This document shows, piece after piece, positions 45,455 through 57,205 of a DNA stretch of 64,000 bases (within the stretch, counting starts at the first letter, position 1; the number at the start of each line of letters is the position of its first letter). The notes beneath the pieces are model-generated. The model saw nothing but the letters and a program-made list of their open reading frames with translations, was not told the DNA's origin and made no database searches. The DNA is from Mauremys mutica (lineage: Eukaryota > Chordata > Testudines > Geoemydidae): NCBI RefSeq assembly GCF_020497125.1, contig NC_059072.1:302826781-302890780 (forward strand), read 5' to 3'. A program made the position numbers and the translations under genes.

Positions 45455-46132
45455 GTGGGGGGTGCTGCAGGGCGCTGCCCTTGCCATAACAACCCTCCCC
45501 CCCAAGTGCTGCCCTGCCAAAACAAAACAACCCCACCACCACACCCCGAAAAAAAACAACAAGCGCCGCCCCGCCCAACCAAAAAAAAACCCAAACCAAA
45601 CCCGAGCACTGCCCCGCCCTGCCAAACCAAAAAAAAACAACCCCCAAGCACCGCCCCACTGTAACAACCCCCCCCAAGCACCGCCCCACCATAACAACCC
45701 CCCGGAGCGCCGCCCCGCCGAAACAAAAACAACTCCCCCGAGCACCGCCCCGCCGAAACAAAAAAAAACCCCGAGCGCTGCCCCACCGTAAGAAACCCCC
45801 CGAGCGCTGCCCCGCCAAACCAAAAAAAACCCCCAAACCCTGAGCGCCACCCCGCCGAAGCAAAAAAAACCCCAGTGCCGCCCCGCCGTAACAAACCCCC
45901 CAAGCACCGCCCTGCCAAAACAAAAACAACCCCCTGGAGCACCGCCCCACTGAAACAAAAAAAACCCCTGAGTGCCACCCCACCAAAAACCTCCCCCAAA
46001 AAACAAAAACAAAAAAAACCCTTGAGCGCCGCTCCGCCAAAACAAAAAAGCTGCCCCACCACCCCAAGATTGGCCACTCCTTACAAGGTGCCGCCCCAAG
46101 CACGTGGTTGGTTGGCTGGTGTCTGGAGCCGG
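45455..46132. repeat. C-rich minisatellite in a hAT-type element end
   Basis: About 600 bp of irregular tandem units of roughly 30-40 bp built on CGCCCCGCCGAAACAAAAAA and CCCCCGAGCG. The right margin (46060-46132) ends GGTGTCTGGAGCCGGCCCTG, which looks like the terminus of a CAGGGCCGGC-type hAT element. Long open frames on the minus strand (216-281 codons, Gly/Phe/Leu/Arg-rich) exist in all three frames because the repeat lacks stops. Confidence 0.65.
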
Positions 46133-46275
46133 CCCTGCCTGCAGCTCCCATTGGCTGGGAACAGCGAACCGTGGCCACTGGGAGCTGTGGGCGGCCGTGG
46201 CTGTGGACAGTTAATGTAAACAAACTGTCTCACGGCCCACCAGCGGATTACCCTGGCAGGCTGCAGGTTATTATG
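46133..46275. mobile_element. GC-rich hAT MITE fragment
   Basis: CAGCTCCCATTGGCTGGGAA, ACTGGGAGCTGTGGGCGGCC, TGTAAACAAACTGTC and CCCTGGCAGGCTGCAGG give one half of a palindromic hAT MITE related to 54182. The left end abuts the minisatellite element. Confidence 0.55.
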
Positions 46276-46422
46276 GTTATGGCTTACTAAATTAAACATA
46301 TTTCCAGAAATAATGCACAAATGCAAATTCAGAACTTTACACTCCATAGGAGCTTTATTTTCTTAGGTTTATATGATACAATATGGAAATAAAAACCATT
46401 TGCAATAACTGTAAATTACAAG

Positions 46423-46549
46423 TATCAGAGGGGTAGCCATGTTAGTCTGGATCTGTAAAAGCGACAAAGAGTCCTGTGGCACCTTATAGACTAACAGACG
46501 TATTGGAGCATGAGCTTTTCATGGGTGAATACCCACTTCGTCAGACTTT
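46423..46549 (+). mobile_element. Retroposed repeat with 13-bp target duplication
   Basis: TATCAGAGGGGTAGCCATG through CACTTCGTCAGAC, a recurrent reptile repeat (GACAAAGAGTCCTGTGGC in the middle). Flanked by TGTAAATTACAAG at 46410-46422 and 46550-46562, a length typical of LINE-type or Penelope-type insertion. Which machinery it derives from cannot be told here. Confidence 0.75.
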
Positions 46550-46562
46550 TGTAAATTACAAG

Positions 46563-48720
46563 CAGTTTTCTGTTTCCATGGGAAGAAATGACACAAATAG
46601 TGAAAGGTGTGTTGGAGATTTTTGTGCCTTATAAACCACAATTAGGTACCCTAGACGCTGCTGAAATGTTAAAATGCCATGAAATGGATAAAAGCGATCT
46701 CTTACTATTGTTAGCAATGGCCGAAAAAGCATTTCTGATGGCATGGACAAACCCTGCAGGACCACAAAGAACTGAATGGCTCAACCTGATCAAAGTAAAC
46801 CTTATAACAGAGCAAGTCTCAGCAAAAACATCACAAAACTGGACCAGTTTGAAAAGAAATGGGAAACAGTGAATTGTTTCAAAATAAATAATAGACTTAT
46901 CCCTACCATGTGGTTTTGAGTCTGTAACAATAAAATGCTACCTTGATTAGATTGATAGGTTATTGAAAACAAAAGGAAAGCATTATGTAATATTTACAAT
47001 GAAAATTTAAAAAATTAAACAAAATCACATTTTATGTATAAAAAGCTTTTCTCTAGCAGTACTTTTCTTTTTTTAAAAAAAACACTGCTGTAAAAAAACC
47101 CTGACCTTTCATACATCTATTGTTTTCATAATTTTATCAAATCAAACAAGTACAGTTTTTGTAATGGTAGATAATATATGTTATTCCTCACTGAAGTCTG
47201 TTTTTTTCATGAGCCCCAGTGTGGGGTTTTTTTTATACTAGATGAAAATTCAAATAATAAGCTAGAAATAAATCCTAAAGTAGTGAAACCTAGAAAGAGA
47301 TTTTATTTATAATTTTAAACAGAAGGTAAATCTTAAGAACCTGTGCCAAAATAAACACTTCATAAAGACATTTTATGGAGAGTAACTTTTAAAAAAACAT
47401 ATGTATATACTATTAAGCAGTAATATAACAAGGTTAAGTAATATATATGGTATGTTTTGGGGTTTTTTCCTTCTATATTTTAACATATTGAAGATTATTT
47501 GGTTTCTGAGCTGAAATGGTCCTATTATCTTTTATATCAATCATTTAGAAGAGTAGCTTCGGAAATGTTCAAAGACTGTGTTTAGGAAGCATTATTTGCC
47601 TACAACAGTCATGGAATACTAAGCAGATTTACAGCCTTGTACATAAGTTATCCTTGCTAATCTTTATTTAAAAGTAAATTTAGGCTAAACAATGGCTCAG
47701 CAGCCTTTAATGTTCTATGCAGTTAGATACACACCACCTGTGATTCTCTGGCTCTATCGATTAACATTTCTGCTGTCAAATGATACATTTTGGGGATCTC
47801 AATTCAGCTAGTAATTGGAAAGAAATGGGGGAAGGGAAGGAGGCAGGCAAAACAAAAGTTTTCGATAGTCTTCTGAAAAGTAGTAACACTTCTTGATCCC
47901 TGGATGGCTTCTGTGCTGAACTCAGCAACAGAAAGAGCAAGAGAACCTGAACTGAGAACTGGATTTTGTACAGAAATGACTCTCTTGTTGATAGTGGTAC
48001 ATAATGCATGTACTAATGGGTATATTTTCAAAACAACCAGGGAACGAACCTGCTAAAAGTGTGAAACTCTTTGAAAATGTTTGGAGAGCTAATACTTAAA
48101 CGCTTTTTCTGTATTGTTTTTCATCACAATTCCTCTGCACAGGAAGAGTAAATATGAACCATATTCTATCTACCTGGCGCCAAATGTGCATAACTGGCAA
48201 ATATGGGTAGGTCTTCCTGCAACAGGAGTGGGTATATAAATTATAGCATAATCTGCCTATTAGGTCACCACAGATCTGTGTATATACAAGATTAGAGGTA
48301 GAGTTTCAAAAATCCACATTTCTATAAAAATGGTCATTATTATACCAGAAGGAAGTTAATGCCCACTATATTCTAGGTGCTTTCTAAATATTTGTTTCCC
48401 TGTCATATGTATACTGGTTCCTTCATTGGGCCACATTCAAAACAGCAGCATAATAACAGAGATATATTTGACCCATTTTGTCTTCTGCATACAGGTCCAT
48501 CATCATATTTCACCACATTTAAAATGTGCTCTACTTTGAAAAGTATCTTTTTAAAAAAGGCACCATCTTATTCAATGGACTCACTCCCTGTACACATTCT
48601 GTCAGATTTCCTGACTTTAGTGTCAAAAGTTTTGAGGCGTTTCCCTGTTTTGTTTTGTTATTTTAAACTTAATATTTGTGTTTGTTTTACTGCTTGTTAG
48701 CATTGAAAAGGTAACACACC
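46563..48720. other. No gene recognised; AT-rich
   Basis: Plus-strand open frame 46588-46872 (94 codons) and others match nothing known to me. T-runs are common (for example near 47228). Confidence 0.4.
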
Positions 48721-48723
48721 TAA

Positions 48724-49188
48724 GGGTATGTCTTTGCTGCAGAGTTAGTGTGGGCTCTTATACAGGTGGCTGCCCCTATTCCCGCTTCCATCCCCACACA
48801 AAACCCTCCCATTGGAGTTAAATGATGCCTTCTGTCTGAGCTAGCTGGCTGCTAGCTAGCAAGCTAAAAGCCCAGGTGCTGCTTTCATTTGGACTGGTAA
48901 CCCCCATTTTGCAGCGTGAACACAGGCCAAATCACTCAAGTGCTGACAGTCTTCCAATGATTTCTCACAATTTCACAGTGCCCCCAGGACAGACAAGTTC
49001 CCCCACAATTCACTGGGAAAGAATCAGAGCAGCTCAGCTTATTGCAGCACAATGAAATTCAGGATACACCTCCAGAAGTCCTACAGGCTCTCATGAGTGA
49101 GTGAAGCACCAGTGGCTGCTCACACCTGGCTTAGTCTAAGCCAGGTGCTCAGACGGCCCCGAGTGAACACTGAAGTAAAGATATACCC
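48724..49188. mobile_element. Harbinger-like MITE A of a tandem pair
   Basis: Ends GGGTATGTCTTTGCTGC and GAAGTAAAGATATACCC; TAA at 48721-48723 and 49189-49191. 465 bp, no ORF of note. Confidence 0.75.
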
Positions 49189-49191
49189 TAA

Positions 49192-49453
49192 TGCTGTGTC
49201 TACATTATGAACTCGGGACCTGATATAAATAGCAGTGTAGCCACAGTTGCACAGGCAGTGAAGGCATGGCTGAGCCATTTCCAGTACATACACACAGGTT
49301 TCAGGCGGGTTTGTACACAGCATGACTTAGCCATACATCTGCTGCTGCTGCCGGTGCTAGCATGGCTACACTGCTATTTATACTCACACTAGTTCATCAA
49401 GCTACCAGGAGAATGTGGGAATCACACCTCTAGCTCAGAGTATAGACATAACC
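49192..49453. mobile_element. Harbinger-like MITE B of a tandem pair
   Basis: Begins TGCTGTGTCTACATTATG right after the TAA that ends MITE A; ends GAGTATAGACATAACC followed by TAA (49454-49456). The interior mirrors itself (AAATAGCAGTGTAGCCA against GGCTACACTGCTATTTA). Confidence 0.75.
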
Positions 49454-49456
49454 TAA

Positions 49457-50955
49457 GGGAGTAAGAGTTGCCAGTTCTATTCCTTAACGTACAGCAACAA
49501 AAAAATATTTACCTAAATTCCAAACCGTTACCTCTTTTCAAATCCATTGAAAGCAATGGAGATTCACAGGTTTCATTGAGGGCATACCTGCAAGACAATG
49601 GGGTTGCACAGGTGTAAAGGAGATCTAATTTAGCCTGCAGTACCTTTATGTTGGTGATGATGAACAAGATGGGGAAAAAAGAGACTTCTCTCTCAGATCC
49701 CAAACTGAGTTTGCAGGACTGGTAGTTAGTATAGAGCGTAACATCTTTTCATTTCTAAACGAAGCATTTGATATGAAAATCATTGAGACATTAACCAGGA
49801 AGCTCACAGTGCCATTTTTACAAAGACACCTTTCAGAGTGCAACTATGCTTAAAAAAATCCCTCCACAATTGATAATTTATCTTCATTTTAAATAAACTC
49901 CTGCTCAAATACAGGAAGAGGAATAGTCTCCTCACACTTAGGCAAAATCAAGAGAAAACAGATGCCCTTTCCTCTGTGGGTCAACAATCTTGGTCTCTGG
50001 TAAGCCAGTGAAGCAATACAATTCTGATACCAAAGGCCCTTCCCACAATAACATCCTGTCTCCAGCTTCTAGATGTTCAAATCTCAGGTCTGCTAGCACC
50101 TCCAGGTGATTCAACAGTTGTGATTGTGCATAGGGAAATAAAGGCTATCTCTAAAGTAGCGAGGGCACAAACCATTTAGGCCTTTACAAATCAACCCCCA
50201 CACTTTGAATTGCACTTGAAAACAAGTCAAAAGCCAGTATAGAGTCTGGAGAACAGATCTAATATGTTCTCTGCGACTGACCCTATCTGAAACAACATTC
50301 AGTTAATGTTAATAATATTATCAGTCACATCCATGATTGATGTGAAGAGCCGGCTCCCACTAGCTATTCCCTTCAGTAATGTGTTGATTGATTTATTCTG
50401 GACAAATACAAGATATTTCAGGTATGACAAATACTATAGAACAAATATCCTGAAATCTCAGTGCAGGATCCTACATAAAATACCTTTATAGTTTTTAACA
50501 CTAGAAACTTGGTCTCTGCATCACACATTCATTAATGTCTCTGATCATGTAATATATACATATTCAGACATCCATCACTATAAAAGCCAAACCTTTGTCC
50601 TGTCAACTAGCATTTGACAGACCTCACATAAGCTGAGCCAGAAGTGATATATACCACTGAGGGAAGGGAAGTCTTGAACTCAGAACCAGAGTCTCATTTG
50701 ACTCACTCACAAACCACTGACCTATAAATAAATGAGATACTATGTACAAAATGTGAACAATTGGGTTTGACATACTGTATGTTATCACATGCCAGAGGTG
50801 TCTGCATGGTGGAGAAAGAATGACATGAAAAGGAAATTGTGTGTGACAATTTTCCCTTCATGCCAGGCAAGTGACAGGATGCCATCAGTCTTTTTGCACT
50901 GTATCTGAACTATTGGCATTACATCTTGCACTGGATCCTTTGAAACAGCTGTGAC
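49457..50955. other. No gene; weak ancient repeat at about 50030-50290
   Basis: Around 50160-50250 the phrase TAGGCCTTTACAAATCAACC and AGCCAGTATAGAGTCTGG resemble an old LINE tail. Around 49540-49620 is a short palindromic stretch of GCACAGGTGTAA type. Neither has clear ends. Confidence 0.3.
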
Positions 50956-50958
50956 TAT

Positions 50959-51082
50959 GGCTCCAGTCCTGCAAGCACTTGAGCACATGCAAAACTTCAC
51001 TCATTCAAACAGTCCAAAGTCATTCGAACAACTTATATGAGTAAAGTTACACACAACCTTATGAGTTTGCAAGATCACAGCC
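50959..51082. mobile_element. Short palindromic MITE with TAT duplication
   Basis: Ends GGCTCCAGTCCTGCAAGCAC and GTTTGCAAGATCACAGCC; TAT at 50956-50958 and 51083-51085. The interior AAGTTACACACAAC / ACTTCACTCATTC is the fold. Confidence 0.7.
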
Positions 51083-51085
51083 TAT

Positions 51086-53714
51086 TTTGCTGTCTGTTGT
51101 GATGTTTTGTATTGCTTTGTTCAGTTATTCATTCACAATGGATGTCATAAGGCTTCAATCAACTGCTAGAGTTTCAGTGTGTGTTGCTGTGTAGTCACAG
51201 ACATGCATGTACACTTACAGTACCAGTTACTTTCCATTTCATTCCATATCTATGCAGTCAGGAGCACAGATTCTTCCAGGAAGGATAAGCATTAGTTAGG
51301 AGGCAGTTGTGGTAGAAAATCACTATGGCACTAGCAATGTTCATGTTTGCTCATAACATGCACATTTCTAAATTAAACCATGCCTTTCTTTTTGCAGAAC
51401 ATGCACTCTCTACCAGAAGACCATGGTAACCACAATGCAGATGGAAGAATAAAAGCAAATATTGTGCTGAGCATATTTTATTTTCCTTCCTCCCCCTACC
51501 TGGGAGGAAGGAGATGCAGTCCTCTTCCTTTCCCGAGGAAGAGCAGTTTTCTTGATGAGAGATGGGTTCCCTTTATCCTAAGTTCCTGCAGTTTTCTTTC
51601 ACTCCTCCTCTTGCCACTCTGAGGGGTCTGCTCTATACTCAGCTTGAGACAATTCCAGGATCCCACAAAAGTGCAGCCTTCCAGATACAAATCTACCCAT
51701 CATTTAGTTTTTGCTTTTTAACCAACTCAGTGATTGTTTTTTCCCCTCAGATCCTTTTATTTAGTTTATTTCTTTTGATATTGTTCTGGGTATTGCTGAT
51801 TGCACTTTGTGCTTATTGCAGTTTTCTTTCATTAAGCACATGTTTAATGAACATTTTCAAATTAACAGAATATATGTAGTGACATAGCTGAACTACTTGC
51901 AACCATTTGCCCTCAATTTACACTGTCACCAAATAGACACTGTGTCACCATTAGCAATACCATGGTTGTTGTTCTCTGCTCTTCATCAGCAAAAATATCA
52001 TTCACCTGACCCCCTGCCTTATTAAATATACCGTCTTCTTGTCCAAACATACTAACTGCATTGCAAAGGATGAGCTGTCTATGTACTAACTCAGGAAGTC
52101 ATTTGGTAAAATTAACATTTAGAAGCAGGCACCACTGGTTATTTCACACATTATTAACTTATATTACAATTCAAATAAGCTTACAGCTGGCAAAAAGAAG
52201 TCTCTTCTGTAAAGTGATCTCAAACATAATAGGCTTAATCAGAGATAAATTAAATTAGGCAGCCATGCATACTACAGCATATTAGCACTGAGGAGTTATT
52301 AAATATGTTTTCTGTTATCAGTTGTGTGAGCAACACTATAGGCAAACAAACTACACCAGAGACCAGTAAATAAAGTTTATGTTTGGGAAGCTACATGCTT
52401 CACATTTCCCATTCTTTTTATCAAAATGTTACATCATCTTTGCTACTAATACTGGCACAAAGTTAAGTCCCAGTAAATGCTTCAACTTCACTCCCAGGCA
52501 ATTCACCAAAAGCACAGCAAAAAGATCTAATGGCTACCTAGACAGCAGATGTTCAGGGTGGTTTTGTGTTTCTGAAGGGATCTTTTTTAATGGCAATTTT
52601 CAAAATAATGAATGAATGAGTCATTACTGGTATACTATTGACAAAGTGTAGGCAAGCAACATTTGTATTTGTTATAAAATTAGGCTTATATTTAGGGTTT
52701 TTCAGCGTGTATATTTTCTCCTAGACATCTCAGTACAACAGTTTGTAAAATGTCTTTTAGTTATGTGTAAATACAGAAAAAAAATCACAGCTTTCTTTGA
52801 TTTTATGTCTTACTACTAATGCTGTGATATGACTCAAGCAGTATTATGTTCATGTTCACCTAAGCACTCTTATGTGAAATAGAATGAGACATGAAATCAT
52901 TCACATCCGTCTTACAAGAATCGTTTCCTTTGTGGTAGGATTCTGGCTCCATACTTTGTTCTTTCATCATTATTTCAGAAAGCTATCAGTACTGTATTCA
53001 GTAACTTACTGAGCATGACCCAAAAGTCTTTGGAACACATCTGACATTCTCTTATACTCTGAACATTTAAAATTCAATATAAGGTGACAAGAACATTAAG
53101 CTGCCCATCGAGCAAAATGTGAAACTAATCAGTATCTGTTCTGAGCCACAGGTACAATAACTGGAAAATTAAAGTGCCTGTGAACTGATAGGCTAGCTGC
53201 ATCAAAGTGCAACACCTTGAAATGATTAATGAAGACAAATGTATGCAACTATTTCTATTGACAAGTATTTCAGACAATTGCAGACTAAAAGAATAACATT
53301 ATAGTTCCCATTTATTCTCCTGTAAAGTTCACACTTTCCAGGATTGCCTATTAGGAAATTTATAAATACACACCAGTTAAAAACAATTTAATTGCGGGCC
53401 TGTCTTGCTTGACGGAATATAAAAAATTGGTGCCTTTCTACATCAGCTGCTAAACACAGGCTGTACCAAATATAGGGTGTGACAGTTAGGATCAACATTA
53501 GGCTCCTCTCCTGAAAATGTGAAGGTGACCTGTAAAAGTAAAGTAACCTTACTAATGTGTGGGGAAGGTCCTCAAGCAGGCTGTTGAAGAAATCTATTCA
53601 ATGCAATATTACTTCAAAATGTATTTTTCTTCTTTAGTTGTTATATTATGTCCATCACCGAGGTGGCCAATTCACTCTTGCTCAGATGTAATGTCCTCAT
53701 ATGCACCACCCTGA
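51086..53714. other. No gene recognised
   Basis: AT-rich sequence; short open frames only, none with a recognisable motif. Confidence 0.4.
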
Positions 53715-53745
53715 GGCCAGGTCTATGCTACAGACCTATAACTAT

Positions 53746-54043
53746 GGGCTTGTCTCCACTTACCGGGGGACAGATGCGCGGCGATCGATCCACCAGGGGT
53801 CGATTTAGCGGGGCTATTGAAGACTCCTAAATTGACCATTGATCACTCTCCCATCGACTCTGGTAGTCCACCAGAACGAGAAACATAAAGTAAGTCAATG
53901 GGAGAGTTTCTCTCGTTGACCCAGCACAGTGTAGACACTGCAATAAGTCAACCTAAGTAAGGTATGTTGACTCCAGCTATGTTACTCACATAGCTGGAGT
54001 TGCATCACATAGGTCGACTTAGCCCTGTAGTGTAAACCTGCCG
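53746..54043. mobile_element. Harbinger-like MITE with TAT duplication, nested
   Basis: Starts GGGCTTGTCTCCACTTACC and ends CTGTAGTGTAAACCTGCCG. TAT at 53743-53745 and 54044-54046. Interior motifs GATCGATCCACC, GGTCGATTTAGCGG and ATAGCTGGAGTTGCATC are shared with 36261-36535. Confidence 0.8.
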
Positions 54044-54181
54044 TATGTCACTCAGGGGTGTGAAACATCCCTGAGCAACGTAGTTATACTGACCTAACCC
54101 CCTGTTTAGACAGTGCTATGTCGATGGGAGAGCATCTCCTGTCAATGTAGCTATTGCCTCTTGGGGAGGTGGATTAACTAC

Positions 54182-54355
54182 GCCACTGATGGGCAACCTG
54201 CAGCTATCATTGGACGGGAATGGCGAACTGCGGCCACTGGGAGCTGCAAGGGGCCGTGCCTGCAGACGGTCAACGTCAGCAAAATGTCTTGCGGCCCGCA
54301 ATCAGATTACCCTGATGGGCCGCATGAGGCCTGTGGGCCGCAGGTTGCCCACCAC
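54182..54355. mobile_element. GC-rich hAT MITE nested in the outer MITE
   Basis: Ends ACTGATGGGCAACCTGC and GCAGGTTGCCCACC flank a GC-rich palindrome (GAACTGCGGCCACTGGG). The flank ACTACGC occurs on both sides (before about 54182 and after about 54351), consistent with a 7-8 bp duplication, exact ends uncertain by a few bases. Confidence 0.65.
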
Positions 54356-54467
54356 TACGCTGAACTATGCTGATGGGAGAAGTTCTCCCGTCTGCATAGT
54401 AGAGTTTTCACTAAAGTATTACAGCCGCGCAGCTGCACCTCTGTAGCACTGTATGTGAAGACAAGCC

Positions 54468-55344
54468 TTGAGATACTGCAGCTACCATAAACCTTGCTAG
54501 AGCAAGGGGTCAGCTTCTTAGATGGCTCGTCAGTGCTTTTACAAATTATTTCATACTCTTTAGGACATACGGATAATTTTTAAAGTACTAGAAAAGCACC
54601 AAACTACGTATATTTTTAAAAACAGAACATGCTGTACCTGACTAATTAGCGCTCTGGCTCCCTGCTCCAATAGGGTTTTCATGATATCTTTTATGTCAAA
54701 GCATAGCACATTCTGGAGGTCACACTGACATGGAAGTTAGCCATATGGGGAATGATTATCAGTGGGGCTTCAAAAAACTAAAATATAATTCCACCAGAAA
54801 AGCCCTATATTAAGAGAATGTAAAGGCTGCATGGTAAGTGCTCATAAACCAGGAAATGTGACTAACCATTTTGACTTTATCATGCATAAATATATGCAAC
54901 TTTAATACACATAGAAATGTGCCCATCCATGCAGTTCCCTGCCCTCCACCATTCGCATCGCTCTTTTCAGATTGATTATGCCTAATCTGTTTCAGGCAAG
55001 ATCTCTCCAGGCAAGACTTTTAAGAGAGGCAATAAGAGCAGTTTGCAACACATATGCAGATCTCCATATTTAACTTTTTTCCATTAATGCTAGTGTTTTT
55101 GATGAGAATGCACTTATAATGCAGTTGTCTGAATGTAGGATGTTATCACATAGTACAGTGCCTATCCTTTTCAGTTTGAGTCACAGGCCTCATCTATAAT
55201 GTTACACTCTGGAAAAATAGGATAATTAAAAATGATTCATACATTTTAAAATCAGATTAAAACATAGAACATGACAGTAAAATGCCTCTGCGTAGATACA
55301 GATTCATTTGCTACTTGTACTTAGTCACAATGGGAAAGGGGAAA
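54468..55344. other. No gene recognised
   Basis: Unique-looking sequence. Confidence 0.4.
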
Positions 55345-55450
55345 GATGGTCTTGTGCCTAAAGCAGAGGAGTAGGAGCGTCAGGAGATCTGGTTGTAATC
55401 CCCAGCTCTGTCACAGACTTTGTGAGACACCTTGGGCAAGCCATTGACGT
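55345..55450 (+). repeat. MIR/CORE-type SINE head fragment
   Basis: GTCAGGAGATCTGGTTGTAA, CCAGCTCTGTCACAGAC and ACCTTGGGCAAGCCATTGAC follow the MIR order on the plus strand. Confidence 0.7.
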
Positions 55451-55719
55451 AAAGTGTGTCATAAGTGTCCACTAATTGTGCAAAGCTCAGTATCTGGGGG
55501 GTGAGGGGGCAGCGAGCAACGTGAGACACCAAGGCTGGATTTTCACATTTCCTCAGCACTGAAGTCAGTGGGAGCTGTGGGTGCTCGCTCAGCGTTGTGA
55601 ATCTGTCCTCAGCAGAGCACCCCTTTTGGGAGCTATGTGGGAAGCATAAATGTGCAGGTCCAATTGCCCCCACCCCTGCAGGAGCTGCAGGGCATCTCAG
55701 TCTAGCAGGGCTGTTGCTT

Positions 55720-56189
55720 GACCCTTCAGACGAGGCCTTCAGACTGTTTCTTTCCTTCTCAGGGTCCCCAGTGAAACAAACCAAACAGTCCTAAGTCAGC
55801 AAACAAACAAGGTTAAGTAAAAGCATGAAGGAAAAGAAAGAAAACCTTCAGGCGACTTCAGGCCTAGTATTGGCCTCTCTTACTTCAGAGGGTCTTGGAA
55901 CTATCACAATCATCCCAGAGTTCTCTGGGTGGGTCTCCAGTATAAGTCTCTTTCCCCTCTTAACCCAGGGGATTGGTGTTCTCCTTTCTGCGAGGGCAAA
56001 GGTTGTTGGCTGTCAGACCTCTCTGAGAGCTGGGATGCCCAGCAGCCAGTTTCCTTCCCATCTGAATAGAGATCCCACTGTTTAACTCCTCCTCCAATCT
56101 GGCATTATTTGCAGGTCCAGAGGTCGCTCTGGACCACAGCAGCTTCTTAACTCCTTCCATGCTGATGCGGGGTGTGTACACCCTGTCAC
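55720..56189 (-). mobile_element. Possible LTR or LTR-like element
   Basis: On the minus strand a block starts TGTGACAGGGTGTGTACACC at about 56189 and runs through GCATCAGCATGGAAGG and GAGTTAAGAAGCTGC. A TGTGACAGGG start is typical of some reptile LTRs. The far end and any duplication were not found. Confidence 0.3.
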
Positions 56190-57087
56190 AATCAGCACCT
56201 CCGAAAATCAGGCTTTTGGTGTCTTATGTTCCCTCTAGGGATCCTCCGATCCCATCCTCTCACCAGACTTTTCCCACTCCTCCCTTTCCCTGGCTGCCTC
56301 TGGTCTTTGTGGGAGATTTTTTTTTAAGTGGGACTCCACTCGTTCCTTTAGTGGTTATTGGTGCTGGTGGTCCTGGGGAGGTGGGAGAGGCCTCCCCCCT
56401 TTCCCCAGTTGCTCTTGCTGTCTCCCATCCTGTGGGGAGGCAGGAAGGGGCTCCAAGCCTCTCTTTTCTCCAGCCACTCCAGTTGATAATCACCCTGAGT
56501 GGTGGGAAGGGCTCTGAGCTTTCTCCTTCCCTTTGCTGCTCCAGCACTCTTAGCTCTTTGGGGCGGAGGGGGCTCAAGGGATCCCATTCTTTAGCTGTTG
56601 CATGTGGTGTATCAGGTCTTGCTATAGTGGGGAGGAAGTTTCTGTGGGACTACCCCTTTCCCTGCAGTGTAAAATGAAAGCAGTGATAGTGATGAGTGAC
56701 CGAAAAATCTCTCTCTCTCTCTCTGAACACACACATATACAAACACACACACACGCACACAGAGTCACGTGCAGGATGGAGAGAGGAAAATAGAAGGCCG
56801 AAAAGAGAGAGAATTAGTGGTGGACAGAAGGTAATGATGAATATGGGATATGGAAAGAATGAGCAGGAAGACTTCTGCCAGGGAAGGTACCAGAAAGAGG
56901 GAATGAGTGAATGAAGGGAATGAGGGAACAAGAAAGGGGACAGAGTAAAAATGGGGAGGAAGGGAGGGAATGGCAGTGGAAGAGCTGTGTTCATAGGCTG
57001 TTAACTTGAGCTCCACCAGTCAGTTGTTCCACTCACAGAAAAATGAAGGAAGAAAGACCGATGGACATTTTTAAAGCATTGGCCTTA
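56190..57087. other. No gene; microsatellites at 56708-56760
   Basis: A (CT)n run at about 56708-56724 and a (CA)n run at about 56727-56760. The frame 56159-56677 overlaps others on the opposite strand and lacks any motif. Confidence 0.45.
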
Positions 57088-57205
57088 ATCACTCTCTGTG
57101 CCTGAGTTTCCTCAAATTCCTTAAATTGCAATAGTTCTACTTACCAGTCTGGGAGAGAAGTGGTGAGGCTTAGTATATAAAAGGTGCTCTATAAGTAAAA
57201 AATAT
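57088..57205 (+). repeat. MIR/CORE-type SINE 3' part
   Basis: CTCTGTGCCTGAGTTTCCTC, TACTTACCAGTC and AAAGGTGCTCTATAAGTAA follow the MIR core and tail on the plus strand. Confidence 0.6.

Larger units (their letters stand above)
53715..54467. mobile_element. Outer MITE of a three-element nest
   Basis: Left end GGCCAGGTCTATGCTACAG, right end near GAAGACAAGCC. The host text flows from CCTATAACTAT to GTCACTCAGGGGTGTG once the inner element is removed, then to GGAGGTGGATTAACTACGC and on to TGATGGGAGAAG after the second insert. The outer duplication is not resolved. Confidence 0.6.

Noticed and set aside
45295..46223. Long minus-strand open frames of 216-281 codons
   Set aside because: All three frames are open over a C/A-run minisatellite; the predicted proteins are low-complexity Gly/Phe/Leu/Arg strings. 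No start context, no homology and no constraint are visible.
56159..56677. Plus-strand frame of 172 codons
   Set aside because: Low-complexity Ser/Pro/Leu/Gly content, overlaps minus-strand frames of similar length, partly in a possible LTR.
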